Of a stretch of DNA of 64,000 nucleotides, positions 51,387 to 58,996 are shown piece after piece. The translations under genes were made by a program, and so were the position numbers. Under the pieces are notes generated by a model. That model saw nothing but the letters and a program-made list of their open reading frames with translations. It searched no databases and had not been told where the DNA came from. Source of the DNA: Mycobacterium seoulense (GTDB taxonomy: Bacteria > Actinomycetota > Actinomycetes > Mycobacteriales > Mycobacteriaceae); assembly GCF_010731595.1 (NCBI RefSeq), contig NZ_AP022582.1, forward strand, positions 3,224,001-3,288,000. Direction: 5' to 3'. Each line of letters begins with the position of its first letter. Position 1 is the stretch's first letter.

Positions 51387-51570
51387 GCCGGCCCCTAGCG
51401 CATTCGTCCTGTCGGCCAGTCGTTCCGTTGGGGCCGCGATTCCGCATCCTTCGGTGAATCAGTAAACTATATAACATCTTGTAGCGCGATGCATGCGCGC
51501 CCTCGCCACGGTGCGCGTGCACCACTTTCAGCGCGCATGCTGTCGCCGGGGCGAGGGAGAAAAGCTAAGT
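51387..51570. promoter_or_regulatory. Promoter region upstream of SDR
   Basis: 184 bases with an AT-rich tract AAACTATATAACATCTTG near 51465-51482. No gene. Confidence 0.35.
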
Positions 51571-52383
51571 ATGGAACTGGCCGTAAAGGACGCGCGGGTG
51601 ATCATCACCGGGGCGACCGCAGGCATGGGGCTGGCAACCGCGCACGTCTACGCGCAAGAGGGGGCACGACTAGCCATTCTGGCGCGCAGTCGCAGACGGC
51701 TCGAGCAGGTGGCGGCCGAACTTCGCGCCGCGGGTAGCCCGGAGGCGCTCGTGGTGCCCATTGATCTTGCTCAGGCGCAAAGCGTGCACGCGGCCTTCCG
51801 GCAGATCGAATCTTGTTGGGACACTGCCAATGTCCTGATCAACACCGTGGGCCCCGGCCTCGAACTCGTGGCTGGGTTCGATGAGCTGTCCGATGACGAT
51901 TGGACGAGAGCGCTCGACCTGATTCTGCTCAGCGCTGTGCGGACGTGCCGCGCTGCGCTCCCGCTGCTGCGATCTGCCGACTGGGGGCGCATCGTCAACA
52001 TCTCAGCGCATTCCGTGCAACGGCAATCACCCAGGCTGATCGCCTACACAGCCGCCAAAGCTGCATTGACCAGTATGACCAAGAACTTGTCCCAGACACT
52101 TGCCCGTGAGGGCATTCTGGTCAATACCGTTTCGCCGGGGACCTTCATGACCGAGCAGGTCAGCAACTTCATCGAGGCGATGCCTCGGGAGCCCACGGGG
52201 CCGCGCACTGCCGAGGATGTCGGCGCGCTTCTACAGCAGGTTTTCGGCGATGCTCTCGGATACGTCGGCCGCGCCGGGCGCCCCGAGGAGATCGCGCCGA
52301 TGATCGCGCTGCTGGGCTCGCGACTCAACTCTTTCACCACAGGGGCAGATCTCAACGTGGATGGAGGTTCGGACTTTCGATGA
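51571..52383 (+). CDS. SDR family oxidoreductase
   Basis: 270 residues from ATG 51571 (MELAVKDARVIITGATAGMG). GGGAGA lies about 15 bases upstream; the frame is open to 51493. Landmarks: ARSRRRLEQVAAELR (NADP-type Arg after strand 2), NTVGPG in place of NNAG, VNISAHSVQ for the serine strand, IAYTAAKAALTSM and NTVSPGTFMT. The replacement of the NNAG motif is atypical but common in some reductases. Stop is ten bases from the convergent hydratase. Confidence 0.87.
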   Translation: MELAVKDARVIITGATAGMGLATAHVYAQEGARLAILARSRRRLEQVAAELRAAGSPEALVVPIDLAQAQSVHAAFRQIESCWDTANVLINTVGPGLELVAGFDELSDDDWTRALDLILLSAVRTCRAALPLLRSADWGRIVNISAHSVQRQSPRLIAYTAAKAALTSMTKNLSQTLAREGILVNTVSPGTFMTEQVSNFIEAMPREPTGPRTAEDVGALLQQVFGDALGYVGRAGRPEEIAPMIALLGSRLNSFTTGADLNVDGGSDFR

Positions 52384-52393
52384 GTCGCAGGGA

Positions 52394-53176
52394 CTACCGC
52401 AACCTCCATTGCGGCTTGCCAGCTCCACCGCGAGTCACCTTCACGGTCTCCACGCCGTTGGCTAGCTGCGTGTAGTGCACACCATTGCGGATGGCATCGG
52501 TACGTCCGACGTCGAGTGAGTCCCAGATCGCCTTCACCGTTCCCTGCACCGCCAGGGGCTCGTTGGCCGCGATCTGGTGAGCGATCTCGTCGGCACGTGG
52601 CCAAAGCTCCTCACGCTCGGTGACCTCCGATACCAAGCCCATTTGCATGGCACGGCTGGCCGACATTCGCTCGTTGAGGCCCATGAGCGCGATCCGCAGC
52701 ACTTCACCCAGCGGCATCCGGGCGGCGAGCCCCACAGGCTCGAGCACGGCAGCAAGCCCGTAAGTCACATGCGGATCGAAGAACGTCGCATCGTGGGAGC
52801 TGATGATGATGTCCGCCTCATTGAGCAAATAGAACGCGCCACCCGCCGCCATTCCGTGCACTGCGCAGATAACCGGCTTCCACACCTGATTAGCCTTGGG
52901 GGACAGATAACTGCTGGGATCCTCGCGGCTCCACAGATTGGGCCGGGACACCATCTCCAGCGTGTCGTCCGTGTCTACGCCCGTGCAGAAAGCGCGCTCA
53001 CCAGCCGCTCGCACCACCACGGCGTGCACCTCGTCATCGAGCCGAACATGGCGCCAGACCTGCGAGAAATCCTCGCACATATGCTGATTGAAGGCGTTCA
53101 GCCGGTCGGGTCGATTGAGCGTGATGGTCGCAACGTGGCCATCCAACGCGTAGAGCAGCGTTTCCAGTTCCATCAT
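52394..53176 (-). CDS. Enoyl-CoA hydratase/isomerase family protein
   Basis: 260 residues from ATG 53176, chosen because GAAGGG precedes it; the frame is open to 53212. Landmarks: ATITLNRPDRLNAFNQHMCE, AAGERAFCTGVDTDDTLE, CAVHGMAAGGAFYLLNEADI and FFDPHVTYGLAAVLEP. ACTGVD provides the oxyanion loop. The usual second acidic residue near HVTYGL is not obvious. It is a single-gene minus-strand unit with a GAATC(N7)GATTC repeat upstream. Confidence 0.87.
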   Translation of the reverse strand: MMELETLLYALDGHVATITLNRPDRLNAFNQHMCEDFSQVWRHVRLDDEVHAVVVRAAGERAFCTGVDTDDTLEMVSRPNLWSREDPSSYLSPKANQVWKPVICAVHGMAAGGAFYLLNEADIIISSHDATFFDPHVTYGLAAVLEPVGLAARMPLGEVLRIALMGLNERMSASRAMQMGLVSEVTEREELWPRADEIAHQIAANEPLAVQGTVKAIWDSLDVGRTDAIRNGVHYTQLANGVETVKVTRGGAGKPQWRLR

Positions 53177-53462
53177 CGTCCCTTCGAAACGGTCGGCTGA
53201 CCATCGGCTCACAAGTTATGCAGTCGATATCTTGCCACCCTTTAGTTATCGAATCAGAAACAGATTCTATCCGATTGGGAGACGTCATTCGGGCGGCAGA
53301 CCGTGACACCAAATGGTTCTCATTGTGGGTAGGCGCGAAAGGGATCCATCATCTCGCCCGCACGCGTCCACCCGCGGATGCCCCGCAGACTCGCCCACCT
53401 TCCGCGGTATCGCGCGTATCCGAGGCTTACGGCCGAATGGCCCTCACCTAAGAAGCCTTTCG
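53177..53462. promoter_or_regulatory. Promoter region upstream of hydratase
   Basis: 286 bases. GAATC at 53251-53255 and GATTC at 53263-53267 form an inverted pair, and the right half reads AGATTCTAT like the shared box. No gene. Confidence 0.4.
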
Positions 53463-53870
53463 TTATCGCGCCCAGGGCATCTCGGGATCGGCGACCATCA
53501 CCAGCGCCTGGTAACCACGCTTGCCCAACTCCTCGGCAATCGCGGCGTAGGCTGCCGCAGTCCACCCCGCAGGAGAACGCACCATGAGGCCGTCTGCGAG
53601 ATCGAGGTGATCGATATCGAAGACCAAGCCGGCCAATCCACGCGCCGTACCCGTATAGGGCAGCCCCTCGCCCATCGCATTAGTCCCGTTGTCCATCCGC
53701 CGGCATGCCGCGGCGTTGTCGACTTCGATGCATACGTTGACCGCCAACAGAATCGGACGTTGCCGATGTCCGCGCGCACACCGCGCCGCGCGCTCCTCAA
53801 CGACTCGCTTCTTGGCTTGCCGCAGGTCGCTGGCCGCCACGAGTGTGGCTGGACTCACGAAAATTCGATC
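53463..53870 (-). pseudogene. LLM monooxygenase C-terminal fragment
   Basis: The frame from about 53867 to the stop at 53463 reads RIFVSPATLVAASDLRQAKK, RVVEERAARC, PILLAVNVCIEVDNAAACRR, LPYTGTARGLAGLVFDID, LADGLMVRSPAGW and EELGKRGYQ. This is the C-terminal 130 residues of nitrilotriacetate monooxygenase-type LLM flavoproteins. The frame stays open to 54089, but those codons have no similarity to the N-terminal barrel, so the gene is truncated. Confidence 0.68.
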
Positions 53871-54641
53871 CTCGGGCCCCCGCAGCGAACTGCGCCCGCT
53901 CTGCGCCGGGTTCGCGATCGCCGCGCGCTCGTCCTCAGAGACCACGAGCGCTACCCGGAAAGGACGAGCAGCACGCGCAACAGTAGAGCTGCTCGCTGAA
54001 CTCACGACTGACGAAGTCATCGGATGGACCCTTCGACGAAGTTCAGGTGCCAACGCAGGCTTCGATGTCCGGTCCGCTTGCCTCACCACCTAGCTGCAGC
54101 AGAATCTACTCTGCTATAGAAAATTTTTCAATGGCAGGCTCTCAGAGGTCAAGGACCGTAACAATTCAGGTCGCGGTGGCGCCCGGATGCTGACCGCCGG
54201 CGATCCCAGGCGCGTACACCCCACGGGCCGTGGTAGGTGTCTGCCAACGCGGCGGTGACCTACGCCGATAACCCTGTCCGGTCGGCGAGCTCACGCACCA
54301 TGGCCATCCGGGCATGCGACACGACATCATGGCCGCCGGCCGAGACTTTCACCCGCGATGGATGCCACCGCGACATTCTTCACCTGCGAAGTGCCTTATC
54401 GTCAGGATCTTTGAACCGTAGAGCAGTGCAATTATCCCTTGCAGGACGGGCACTTTCGCTTGTCTACACCCCCGGGCACCTACACCGATCCAGGAAAATT
54501 CGAGTGAGCAGGACCGCGTCCGCTGGTTTGAATGGTCGTGGGCCCTTCCTTTGAGAATGGATAGGGCGGTGGTGCAACACGACTCGCGGTCACACCACCG
54601 CCCCACCGCGTCCTTTTCTCGCGCTGGCAGGCGCGGCTGGG
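53871..54641. other. Intergenic stretch with an orphan gene start
   Basis: About 770 bases. It contains the 103-base copy of the Rieske gene's promoter and first codons (54074-54176). The remainder holds no gene I can support. Confidence 0.5.
54074..54176 (+). repeat. Orphan copy of Rieske gene promoter and start (direct repeat A)
   Basis: Starting CCGCTTGCCTCACCACCTAG, it matches 56131-56236 over about 100 bases with a few substitutions and small indels. It includes AGAATCTACT, CTATAGAAAAT and ATGGCAGGCTC (ATG 54131). The reading frame MAGSQRSRTVTIQVAV then diverges and stops. It is in direct orientation, and the pair brackets the AveC-like gene at 54642-55763. Confidence 0.85.
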
Positions 54642-55763
54642 TCAGCGCCCGAGATAAACGTCGACCCAAGTCCGTCCGTTGCCCGGCACGTCGCTCGGCG
54701 ATGCCGGCTTGCCGCCCGTAGGTATCGACATACCGGTCCCCGGAGTGGTGCACTTGTTCTGCGGGCCGCACAGCGAGTTGGTCAGGTGCGACGGGTAGAC
54801 CGCCGAGGCATCATTGTCGTTTTGCAGGCTGATGCCGATCATGACGATGTTGTAGCTCACGTAGCAGATGTTGGTCACCGCGCCCAGCGCGAGAATCTGC
54901 AGGAGGACCTTCGTCTTGTAGGACACGTTGAGGCGATCAACGCCGCGCTCCACGACCGAGTGACCACGGTCGTCCAGGTAGAACCGGAGCACCATGAGGG
55001 GCGCCCACCCGAGCCCTCCCCATACGAGCGCTTCGTAGATTGGGAACTGATGAGATGTCCCCTGCCACAACGTCAGCCAACCCACGGTGTTGAAGTAGGC
55101 GATGTTGTGACCGAAGCACAGAACGCTCTCGATGAGGATGTCCATGACAGCCATGAAGCCGACCGACCACAGGATGATGCCGAGCTTGCCGGTCTCCGGC
55201 CACCGCCTCATCACGACTTTGCGCAGGAATCCGCACCCGAGCATGCACAGCGCTGCACTCCACATGAACCCGATGCCGATCGCGGCGGTCGGCTCAGGCA
55301 TCAGGTTGGCCCCCGGCGACACCCAGCCCGGCACGTCGGTCGTCCACGAGCCGAAGTTGATCATCAATGAGGTGTAGGAGAACGTCGGCACCACGTAGTT
55401 GAGCACCGGATCCCATTGGACGAGCATCACATAGGCGATCATGAGCATCAGATCGAAAGTGACGCGCCGTTCCCTGATGCATCTGCGGATCACGAAGAAG
55501 AGCGCGATGCCGACGGCGACGAGGGCTGCCACCTGAGCGCCGATATTGAACGCGATCTCGCCGCTCGTCGGCTCGTCCTTGCCGAGCGGGGTGGGTGTGG
55601 CGCGACCGCCGAAGATCCAACTCGCCGCAATATATGCCGCAAGCACCATGAACAAAGCGCCGATCGTCGCCCACACAAGGATGGGGGTTGACGTCCGCAC
55701 CCGCGGCGCTTTCTTGAGTCTGTCCATGCCGCTGAGCTGCGGCTCGACATCCAATGTGGCCAC
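54642..55763 (-). CDS. AveC-family polytopic membrane protein
   Basis: 373 residues from GTG 55763, since GGGAGG lies five bases upstream. Closely related along its whole length to the AveC-like protein at 38994: shared strings include QWDPVLNYVVPTFSYTSLMI, WTTDVPGWVSPGANLMPEPT, RKVVMRRWPETGKLGIILWS, GTSHQFPIYEALVWGG, YLDDRGHSVVERGVDRLNVS and GNGRTWVDVYLGR. The putative metal-binding Glu and His residues are all kept. Unlike its paralog, no NorQ/NorD-like genes follow. It is divergent from the Rieske operon and bracketed by direct repeats. Confidence 0.87.
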   Translation of the reverse strand: MATLDVEPQLSGMDRLKKAPRVRTSTPILVWATIGALFMVLAAYIAASWIFGGRATPTPLGKDEPTSGEIAFNIGAQVAALVAVGIALFFVIRRCIRERRVTFDLMLMIAYVMLVQWDPVLNYVVPTFSYTSLMINFGSWTTDVPGWVSPGANLMPEPTAAIGIGFMWSAALCMLGCGFLRKVVMRRWPETGKLGIILWSVGFMAVMDILIESVLCFGHNIAYFNTVGWLTLWQGTSHQFPIYEALVWGGLGWAPLMVLRFYLDDRGHSVVERGVDRLNVSYKTKVLLQILALGAVTNICYVSYNIVMIGISLQNDNDASAVYPSHLTNSLCGPQNKCTTPGTGMSIPTGGKPASPSDVPGNGRTWVDVYLGR

Positions 55764-56186
55764 GAGCACCTCCCCTGTGATTAGTTAAACAAATAACTCT
55801 TAATGTGAAATGTAACGCAGAGCAAACCCGATTGGAAGCCAGAATCGAAGCGTGAACCGAAAAGCGGCAGGCATCTGCGGACTGCGCTGGCCCGATCTCG
55901 GGCACGTCGCCGGCCCGAGGGCGGCGCGCAGGACGCGCGCGGGCGCAACCTGATTGAAAAAAACACCGCCAGCGGCTTGCGGCTGTGTGCGGGCATGTTC
56001 GCCGAACGTGTTGACGCGGGCGAGCCAATTCGCAAGAGCTGCGGATCCCGGCGGCGTTCGACGCGGTCTCGGATAAGTCAAGTTGCTCCGCGTCAACAAC
56101 GGCCAATCGAGTGGCGACGCTGTCGTCCCTCCGCTTGCCTCACCACCTAGCTACAGCTAGAATCTACTCGTCTATAGAAAATAGCA
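55764..56186. promoter_or_regulatory. Divergent region between AveC-like gene and Rieske operon
   Basis: 423 bases. Left part (about 55800-55850) is partly conserved with the upstream region of the other AveC-like gene. Right part (56131-56186) is repeat B with TAGAATCTA at 56158-56166. TATAGA at 56173-56178 lies only eight bases before the Rieske ATG, which has no ribosome site: a leaderless transcript is likely. No gene in between. Confidence 0.55.
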
Positions 56187-56236
56187 ATGGCAGGCTCCCC
56201 GAGGTCGAGGATCGTAACAATGCAGGTCGCTGTCCA
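56131..56236 (+). repeat. Rieske gene promoter and start (direct repeat B)
   Basis: This is the intact partner of 54074-54176. It spans the AGAATCT box, the -10-like TATAGA, the ATG at 56187 and about 16 codons. Confidence 0.85.
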
Positions 56237-57374
56237 GCACGAGCTCATCGAGCGCTTCCGCAAGCTCGCTGAGGCGAAGTCCACACAACTGAGCGATGGC
56301 CCGCGGATGTTGCCCGCCGGCGAGTACACATCGAGCGAACAGCTGGAGCAGGAACGCGAAATCCTGTTCAGGCGTCACCCGGTGGTGGTAGCGCTCACTG
56401 CAGACGTTCCGCATTCCGGGGCCGTCTTGGCGACGCATATCGATGGTGTGCCGCTGCTGGTGACTCGCGCCAAAGACGGGCGCGCCAGGGTATTCATCAA
56501 TGCGTGCCGGCATCGGGGTGCGCCGGTCGTCGAGCCCGGCTGCCGTAGAACGGGTGCGCGAAATCTGAGCTGCCCGTTCCATGCGTGGTTGTACGCGCTG
56601 GACGGCAAGCTGATGCGCAGACCGATAGCCCAGGATTACTTCAACGGTGAGTCGTCCAATCTGACGGAGGTCTCCTCCGACGAGGCGCACGGTCTGATTC
56701 TGGCTCGGCTCGACGGCGCCCCCGTGGACGCCAACGCCTACCTAGGTCGGTTGAGCGAGGATCTGGACAGTTTTGGGCTGGCCAACTTCCATCACGTCGA
56801 GACACGCAAGGCAATTCAAGACTGCAACTGGAAGATGATCATCGACACCTTCCTCGAGACATATCACGTCTTCTCGCTGCACAACTCCTCGATATCGCGG
56901 CTCTACCACTCGCACCCCCAGCTGTTCGACGCCTTCGACCAGCACTGCCGCAGCATCGGCGTCCGAAAATCGATTGATGATATCGGCGAGGACCAGAGCA
57001 CCTGGCAGTTTCCGCCGCATGCCACGATTCACTACGCCGTCTTTCCCAATACTCTCGTCGTGCATCAGCTCGACCATTTCGAGGTATGGCGGATCTTCCC
57101 TCACGACACGCCGGGCAGCTCGGTGGTGGAAACGAGCATCTATGCACCGGAACCGCCCAATGACGACACGATCAAGAAGTGGATTCTCAATCTCGACATC
57201 CTGATGCAAGTCACCGGTCAGGAAGACTTTCCGATGTGTAAGAAGATCCAGTCGGGGTTGAACAGCGGTAGTGTCGATTCGCTGGTGTTCGGCCAGAACG
57301 AACTGGGGTTGATCCATTTCCACGAACAGATTGCCGAAGCCTTGTGCAAAGTGAATTCTGGTTCGAGCCGCTGA
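56187..57374 (+). CDS. Rieske-type ring-hydroxylating oxygenase, large subunit
   Basis: 395 residues. Rieske [2Fe-2S] ligands Cys107-x-His109 (NACRHRGAPV) and Cys129-x2-His132 (SCPFHAW). Mononuclear iron site in IIDTFLETYHVFSLH: bridging Asp220, His227 and His232, with a late Asp expected near the C-terminus. The single-polypeptide layout resembles alpha-only oxygenases acting on aromatics, quaternary amines or steroids. No reductase is encoded nearby. ATG 56187 has no ribosome site but a TATAGA eight bases upstream, suggesting leaderless translation. It overlaps the CoA ligase by 31 bases. Confidence 0.92.
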   Translation: MAGSPRSRIVTMQVAVQHELIERFRKLAEAKSTQLSDGPRMLPAGEYTSSEQLEQEREILFRRHPVVVALTADVPHSGAVLATHIDGVPLLVTRAKDGRARVFINACRHRGAPVVEPGCRRTGARNLSCPFHAWLYALDGKLMRRPIAQDYFNGESSNLTEVSSDEAHGLILARLDGAPVDANAYLGRLSEDLDSFGLANFHHVETRKAIQDCNWKMIIDTFLETYHVFSLHNSSISRLYHSHPQLFDAFDQHCRSIGVRKSIDDIGEDQSTWQFPPHATIHYAVFPNTLVVHQLDHFEVWRIFPHDTPGSSVVETSIYAPEPPNDDTIKKWILNLDILMQVTGQEDFPMCKKIQSGLNSGSVDSLVFGQNELGLIHFHEQIAEALCKVNSGSSR

Positions 57375-58921
57375 CGCCCGTCAGCTTCTTGCGTCGCGCC
57401 GCCACCATCTACGGCGACAACACGGCCGTCGTCGACGGTGAACGCACGTTCAGCTATCGCGAGCTGCTCGACCGCAGTACGCGGCTGGCCGGGGCGCTCA
57501 TCGACCTCGCCGGCGGAAAAGCCGTGGCGATTCTTGCGCCGAACAGCCACGCGTTGCTCGAAGCGCACTACGGCGTGCCGTGGTCCGGCTCACCTTTGCT
57601 CACGCTCAACATCCGGCTGTCTGCGCCTGAGCTCGCCTGGATCATCGACCATGCGGAAGCGGCCGTCCTCATCTACGACAGTTCACTGTCGACACTGGCT
57701 CACGCAGTATCGGACATCGTCGACTCGCGGATGAAACTGGTGTGTTGCGGCGGGGAGAATGACGAATACGAACAGCTGCTCGCCGAGGCGGAGCCTCGAA
57801 TCCAGCCGATCACGGACGAGAACGCCTTGCTCTCGCTCAACTACACCAGTGGCACAACCGGCAAGCCCAAGGGCGTCATGTATCACCACCGCGGGGCATA
57901 CCTGCAGTCTGTCGCGATGGCCACGCAGATGCGCCTGGAGAACAAATCGAAGATGCTGTGGACATTGCCGATGTTCCACTGCCATGGGTGGTGCTTCACA
58001 TGGGCCGTCACCGCTGCGGGCGGGGCCCACATCTGCTTGCGATCGGTCGATCACACCGAAATTTGGCGCCTGATCGACGACGAGGGGGTCACTCATCTCA
58101 ATGGCGCGCCCGTGGTCCTGAACTCGATCGCGTACGGCGATGCGGCCCATGGGCTCGTCCCTCCGCGCAATCTACTCATCGGTACCGGTGGAGCACCCCC
58201 GACGCCCACCATCCTGGCGCGACTCGCCGCGCTCAACATGGACGTCGTGCACCTTTACGGTCTCACCGAAACCTATGGGCCGGTCGTCATCTGCGAGTGG
58301 CAGCGATCGTGGGATTCATACGACGCACCGCGGCGCGCGCGACTCAAAGCCCGGCAGGGGGTGTGCAACATCGTCTCGCAACCCGTCCGGGTCCTTGATG
58401 CGAATGGTGATGACGTACCGAAGGACGGGCGAACCATGGGCGAGGTCGCCATCCGCGGAAACAATGTGATGGCGGGCTATTTCAAAGACCCCGGGGCGAC
58501 TGAAGCTGCCGTGCCCGACGGGTGGTTCCGCACCGGAGATCTCGGCGTACTCCACGAAGACGGTTATCTCGAACTTCGCGATCGCAGCAAGGACATCATC
58601 ATATCCGGCGGCGAGAACATCTCCTCGATCGAAGTGGAAAACGCTATCGCCTCGCACGAGTCGGTGCTCGAGGTCGCCGTCGTCGCCGTGCCCGACGATC
58701 GTTGGGGCGAAGTTCCGGTTGCACACATCACCCTGCATCCGGGAGCAACCGCGGACCAGGCCGACATCGAAAGACACGTCCGAGAGCAACTCGGTGGGTT
58801 CAAGGTGCCCAAGCGAATAGTGTTCGAGGCGCTGCCGAAGACTGGCACCGGCAAGGTGCAGAAATTCGCACTGCGAGAACAGTGGCGTCAGAAGCTGCAG
58901 TCGCCTGATTTAACAGTCTAA
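57344..58921 (+). CDS. Acyl-CoA ligase (class I adenylate-forming)
   Basis: 525 residues from GTG 57344 inside the oxygenase gene. P-loop LNYTSGTTGKPKGVMYHHRG near residue 166, LPMFHCHGW, VVHLYGLTETYGPVVICEW, GWFRTGDLGVLHEDGYLELR, DRSKDIIISGGENISSIEVE and the catalytic LPKTGTGKVQKFALRE at the end. The HCHGW and YGLTETYGP strings are typical of the FadD/DitJ-like medium-chain ligase group. It would activate the acid produced in the oxygenase step before the FadE at 58997. The 31-base overlap suggests translational coupling. Confidence 0.93.
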   Translation: MQSEFWFEPLTPVSFLRRAATIYGDNTAVVDGERTFSYRELLDRSTRLAGALIDLAGGKAVAILAPNSHALLEAHYGVPWSGSPLLTLNIRLSAPELAWIIDHAEAAVLIYDSSLSTLAHAVSDIVDSRMKLVCCGGENDEYEQLLAEAEPRIQPITDENALLSLNYTSGTTGKPKGVMYHHRGAYLQSVAMATQMRLENKSKMLWTLPMFHCHGWCFTWAVTAAGGAHICLRSVDHTEIWRLIDDEGVTHLNGAPVVLNSIAYGDAAHGLVPPRNLLIGTGGAPPTPTILARLAALNMDVVHLYGLTETYGPVVICEWQRSWDSYDAPRRARLKARQGVCNIVSQPVRVLDANGDDVPKDGRTMGEVAIRGNNVMAGYFKDPGATEAAVPDGWFRTGDLGVLHEDGYLELRDRSKDIIISGGENISSIEVENAIASHESVLEVAVVAVPDDRWGEVPVAHITLHPGATADQADIERHVREQLGGFKVPKRIVFEALPKTGTGKVQKFALREQWRQKLQSPDLTV

Positions 58922-58996
58922 TTGGCTACCGGCACCGGCGGGCTCGTCACCGGCGCCATGTGCTGTGCCGCCACGATCGAAAAGTAGGGAGCGTCC

